Shown in pieces: positions 7,301 through 9,360 of a stretch of 9,360 nucleotides of DNA; position 1 is the stretch's first letter; every line of letters begins with the position of its first letter. Position numbers and translations under genes: made by a program. The stretch spans positions 4,248 to 13,607 of the forward strand of contig PBHQ01000028.1 in NCBI GenBank assembly GCA_002719475.1. Direction: 5' to 3'. The DNA comes from Methanobacteriota archaeon. Lineage in GTDB: Archaea > Thermoplasmatota > Poseidoniia > Poseidoniales > Poseidoniaceae. The notes below the pieces were generated by a model. That model saw only the letters and a list, made by a program, of their open reading frames with translations, was not told where the DNA came from and did not search any database.

Positions 7301-9286
7301 GTCTTGTGATATAGACAAACCCCTTACCAACAGGTCCCCAGATGCACTTGTGAATCTCAATGAAACCCTTGCACAATCAAGAATCCCATCTATCCATGTA
7401 CTGCTTGAATTAGCTAGCAGCGACGAAAGTTCATGAGTTTCATTTTCATCTAGAACTAGAAGAATTGGTTCCTGAAGATCGCCCAATACTCTCTGAGCAA
7501 TAGTTTGAGCATCAACGATTACTTCCACTTCTAGATTGGCCACTTGTGAAGTGATTGGCACCAATTCAAGACTGAAAGAGTTCACCTCGGTCTTTGGCAG
7601 TATGACTTCAAGATTCTGCGAGACAAAATTTGACAAGAACATCTGATGTGAATTAGCACCGTTTGAGAATCTTTGTTGATGCCCTAGCCAGCCGAGTGAT
7701 GGATCGGAAATCTCCATCTCTTTTGCCCCATCATGACCAATATCTATAGAGAGGTCTTGCGGCATCCCTCCACCATTCAAATCGATATTGAACGATTCGA
7801 TACTCCAGACTCCAGAGGTGCTCCTTATTTCGAACTGTAAATGCGACATTGGGGCTGGAAGTAAGGTCACTCCCTTGTCTGGCAGTGCTTTCCAAACATC
7901 ATCGATATCGTAGAATCCAAACTCCACATTCCCACTCAGTGTTATGTCAGTGAATATGCGAGATGTAGGACGTGCAAGGTTGAATTCTGGAGGTACAATC
8001 TTTGAGACGCCATTGCCACGTAGTTCACCGCTGTCCGAAACCGCTACCCAACTACAATTCTCTAGATACCAACCATCATCAACAGGATATTGGATTAGCT
8101 CGCTTCGCCATCGTCCCATCATGTTGATCGATTTTATCCAAGGAGACCCACCACTACCTTCAGCTAACTCTATCTTGAAATTAATTGAAGGATGCTTGAC
8201 CCAATCAATGGTACCGATATCTGCAACCAAGTCATCTCTTGCCTCAAATCCAGGAATCACAGTATTCAATGTCGCATCAAAAATACTCCAAGATATTGTT
8301 GAACCCGTAGGATATACACCTACCAATGACATCAGACCATAGGGACCAGGAGCAACTTGGATATCGGAATCAGTGGTATGCCCGAGAGATGGAGATTTCC
8401 ACCAGCCTGCAGAGTTAGAAACGCCACTTACTGGTGTGATTTGGAGATCATCGATGTTCCAACCAGTATAGGTCACCGAACCATCAGTGGTTCCGATTCC
8501 AAATCGTATCTGAAAATCGGGGTTGTTAGAAATGTACGAAGAGATGCTATAGGAGACTCTAGTGAAACTATTTTCAATGACTGTTGTGGAAGAGTGAGAC
8601 CATACGCTATTCCAGTTGCCGTTGGCATCCTTGGCTTGGATGTATGCGTGATCGTAGTAATAACTCTCAATTCCAAGACGCCTTTGGAATGACATCTCCC
8701 ATGAACCAGAACAATGGGAACAGTTGATACTAGGGCTGGTTGCCCAAGATGTGCTGGACAAGGAATTCGGGTAATTTCCATTGTAAGTATAGAGGGCATT
8801 AGTACCCGAGGTCGTACGAGGGTTGGAAAGCGAGGTATCTTGGCCAACATACCAACCACTACCAAGAGTCCATTGGCTTCCTGTTCCATTCTCAAAATCG
8901 TAAGATATTCCCAGCGGTAATACCTTGATTCCGGTGCCATTGTATTGGATGTTCTCAAAGTCTGCCCGACTATCGTTGAAATCCTGGGTGTTCTGCCATG
9001 ACAATTCTTCCTGCCGCGGCAAAATCATCGGTTCCATCGACAAGGATAACGAGTCAACGCTATGTCCGTCGGCAACTTCGACCTCATACTGACTACTCAT
9101 TCCATTTGGCCACTGTGCAATATTCACAATTGTATAGCCTGGGTCCGAAAATGAAGTTCCAGCTTTCAGTTCATTCAATTCTTTGTCTCCTTCAACTGCA
9201 AAATCTGCAATTAAGGGTGCCATGCTCATTATAATCATCAATCCGACCAAAAATATCGGCCGGGTCGGTATGCTACTTCGGTGCAT
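4301..9286 (-). CDS. Giant secreted multi-domain surface protein with C-terminal membrane anchor
   Basis: The 1661-residue product has an N-terminal signal sequence (basic start, hydrophobic 11-27) and a single TM helix at about 1606-1625. R1626 and a 35-residue acidic, His/Gln-rich cytoplasmic tail follow, giving a type I protein with about 1570 residues outside. Residues about 129-284 form a jelly-roll, MAM-like module: a start Y-D-F-E-N-G, a central A-T-S-P-S-I and the closing GWNIDDLQI (275-283), a signature found after the catalytic domain in M6-type and related secreted peptidases. I see no HExxH zinc site here. Two related beta modules seem to follow, both closing with a hydrophobic-strand pattern (W-I-K-S-I-N and W-S-I-E-S-F-N). 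D-V-D-S-N-G-I-P-D-A-G-E (1016-1027) looks like a calcium loop. An Ig-like module begins near V-V-D-A-T-A-P (1348), and residues about 1487-1588 look like a CARDB/APHP-type beta domain next to the membrane. Many N-X-S/T sequons suggest N-glycosylation. Role unknown; adhesion, envelope structure or glycan binding are possible. Confidence 0.88.
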   Translation of the reverse strand: MHRSSIPTRPIFLVGLMIIMSMAPLIADFAVEGDKELNELKAGTSFSDPGYTIVNIAQWPNGMSSQYEVEVADGHSVDSLSLSMEPMILPRQEELSWQNTQDFNDSRADFENIQYNGTGIKVLPLGISYDFENGTGSQWTLGSGWYVGQDTSLSNPRTTSGTNALYTYNGNYPNSLSSTSWATSPSINCSHCSGSWEMSFQRRLGIESYYYDHAYIQAKDANGNWNSVWSHSSTTVIENSFTRVSYSISSYISNNPDFQIRFGIGTTDGSVTYTGWNIDDLQITPVSGVSNSAGWWKSPSLGHTTDSDIQVAPGPYGLMSLVGVYPTGSTISWSIFDATLNTVIPGFEARDDLVADIGTIDWVKHPSINFKIELAEGSGGSPWIKSINMMGRWRSELIQYPVDDGWYLENCSWVAVSDSGELRGNGVSKIVPPEFNLARPTSRIFTDITLSGNVEFGFYDIDDVWKALPDKGVTLLPAPMSHLQFEIRSTSGVWSIESFNIDLNGGGMPQDLSIDIGHDGAKEMEISDPSLGWLGHQQRFSNGANSHQMFLSNFVSQNLEVILPKTEVNSFSLELVPITSQVANLEVEVIVDAQTIAQRVLGDLQEPILLVLDENETHELSSLLANSSSTWIDGILDCARVSLRFTSASGDLLVRGLSISQDLVFEVEFTSDSPLLMSLNDVASDMMGSASTIQIPLAMQMALPGAVRISLLNQQNSHSSITTSLNLLNSSETLSASEHWIEVDAQHQVFSGNMNGVQFDIISDSGRVSFLQRLDGSVIPLSGNNSLVNLSEEVSVATFQGNEVFTEHRFQIHRDWDDETWTDIRVRPVMDDGIRGLSAVENFGEGPLNGIENDIEIHDWWVENHAGQKVPFSMPYLRTGTWVEVGVEMRFEDSTWQTPRVGEVDIVLHIDGVIAARGTVDDQGIAKLPILVPSSSEPIVFTLNVSAGDSQEIIWRCANEHSFTTDSLAPVLLASSVSFEDHRPTSQAQLLEFTIGDVPVLPHYATMMLWRSWIDDVDSNGIPDAGEHFAVQLEVPDNLSATQGIYRAYVNDLSAAQGAVVSGYILSSDPAGNELIGGGGPGWDNQLFMYQIRDDGAPFVHTSSAGHVSGPKAWLHPGELQHMQFSFDEPNGRSDVAGIRVELASTIPTSPMEIVWEGEQRTCTTSDQYLNIHSCSLKSRSGDEGPYATDLVFDIQFSLAWEMQPDRSTYREPTIEIWDRSFQNSFSVLPNLRWRFSSDLMIDSSSLEVSSGGIGAEVAGAWVKPGQVVQVEGLVKWADSGELVLQNIDVLGRFLGSNNRVLSQNGSFNLDVTMSSQTGEHPLVLSLDYLPALADDLTNPNEATIWFVVDATAPRISDVVAPRKGAVLSLDDLESIEIEFRIHEDIQMDGEQMMMQWRLREDESNSLPLAEGEAPAYLAQSRSSGTSIPATALLDLEGIVDLRQFEKQVLLEVWIVGKDAAGNIFSEYLNSPESPMAAWNMEMVQPVFELNAEIGTSAVDGAEVGDELVVDISVANVGRMDGEVRVRVEAVDIDGSTLVIHDSDVAIAFGQSELVRVDWLLKKRGEYTMVVYLDDVESGSSEAVSVVQKSDESWFSSSLGNVNPVFLWILAMLLLSLIVVLAIYMRSGGDDSESLLSEEDHYLDGDHFQPQAHHQVQETQY

Positions 9287-9360
9287 GGGCAGAGCGTGAT
9301 AACGTCAACGTTCTAAGGGACTTCCGTTCCAAGACTATCCTCTTTCGCCAAATTCTCACT
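9287..9360 (-). promoter_or_regulatory. Upstream region of the surface-protein gene with an AACGTCAACGTT palindrome
   Basis: Only 74 nt upstream of the surface-protein start are in the window, with no gene in them. AACGT-CA-ACGTT at 9301-9312 is an inverted repeat of two 5-nt arms, lying 15-26 nt before the ATG on the minus strand, a position where a bound protein would interfere with initiation. I see no convincing TATA box or Shine-Dalgarno sequence. A 5-bp palindrome of this kind can occur by chance. Confidence 0.2.

Noticed and set aside
8473..8958. 161-codon minus-strand ORF within the surface-protein gene
   Set aside because: It is a shadow frame of the 1661-codon gene, which has a signal peptide, coherent beta modules and a TM anchor in its own frame.
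4301..9286. The surface protein as a secreted M6-type metallopeptidase
   Set aside because: Only the accessory jelly-roll signature (GWNIDDLQI) is present; no HExxH motif was found on reading the protein.

Overview
The window looks like chromosomal DNA from an archaeon, probably a planktonic euryarchaeon of the Marine Group II / Poseidoniales type. That assignment is an inference from three things: a DPM1-like glycosyltransferase, a very large secreted, modular surface protein with a C-terminal membrane anchor, and an RNase P RNA that lacks the bacterial P18 helix. Base composition and codon use look uniform, and I see no transposase, integrase, CRISPR array or tRNA.

Layout. Positions 1-86 are a short 5' region with a 9-bp inverted repeat and a weak TATA-like stretch. 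At 87-1019 (+) lies a family 2 glycosyltransferase with two C-terminal membrane segments. At 1107-3965 (+) lies a 12-TM RND-superfamily (MMPL-like) transporter of 952 residues. At 3966-4275 (-) lies a gene with no credible ORF that I identify as the RNase P RNA (rnpB). It has a perfect 15-bp terminal helix P1, the CR-I motif GAGGAAAGUCC, the CR-V motif ACAGAAAGGGGCUUA, a P4 helix pairing between those two with the universal bulged U, and a GGAGCAAGUCCAAA element. At 4301-9286 (-) lies a 1661-residue secreted, single-pass, type I membrane protein made mostly of beta-sandwich-like modules. Positions 9287-9360 hold only its upstream region.

How the parts relate. The glycosyltransferase and the RND transporter are co-directional with an 87-bp gap and may form one envelope-directed unit (polyprenyl-phosphate sugar synthesis and lipid or hydrophobic-substrate export). 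The giant protein carries many N-X-S/T sequons and could be a client of such a glycosylation pathway, but this is context only. The RNase P RNA is co-directional with the giant protein, beginning about 25 nt after its stop codon. It ends exactly at the stop codon of the convergently transcribed transporter, leaving no intergenic space there. The main point not evident from an ORF-based annotation is that the apparent gene gap (and the spurious 157-codon reading frame across it) is an essential structured RNA.
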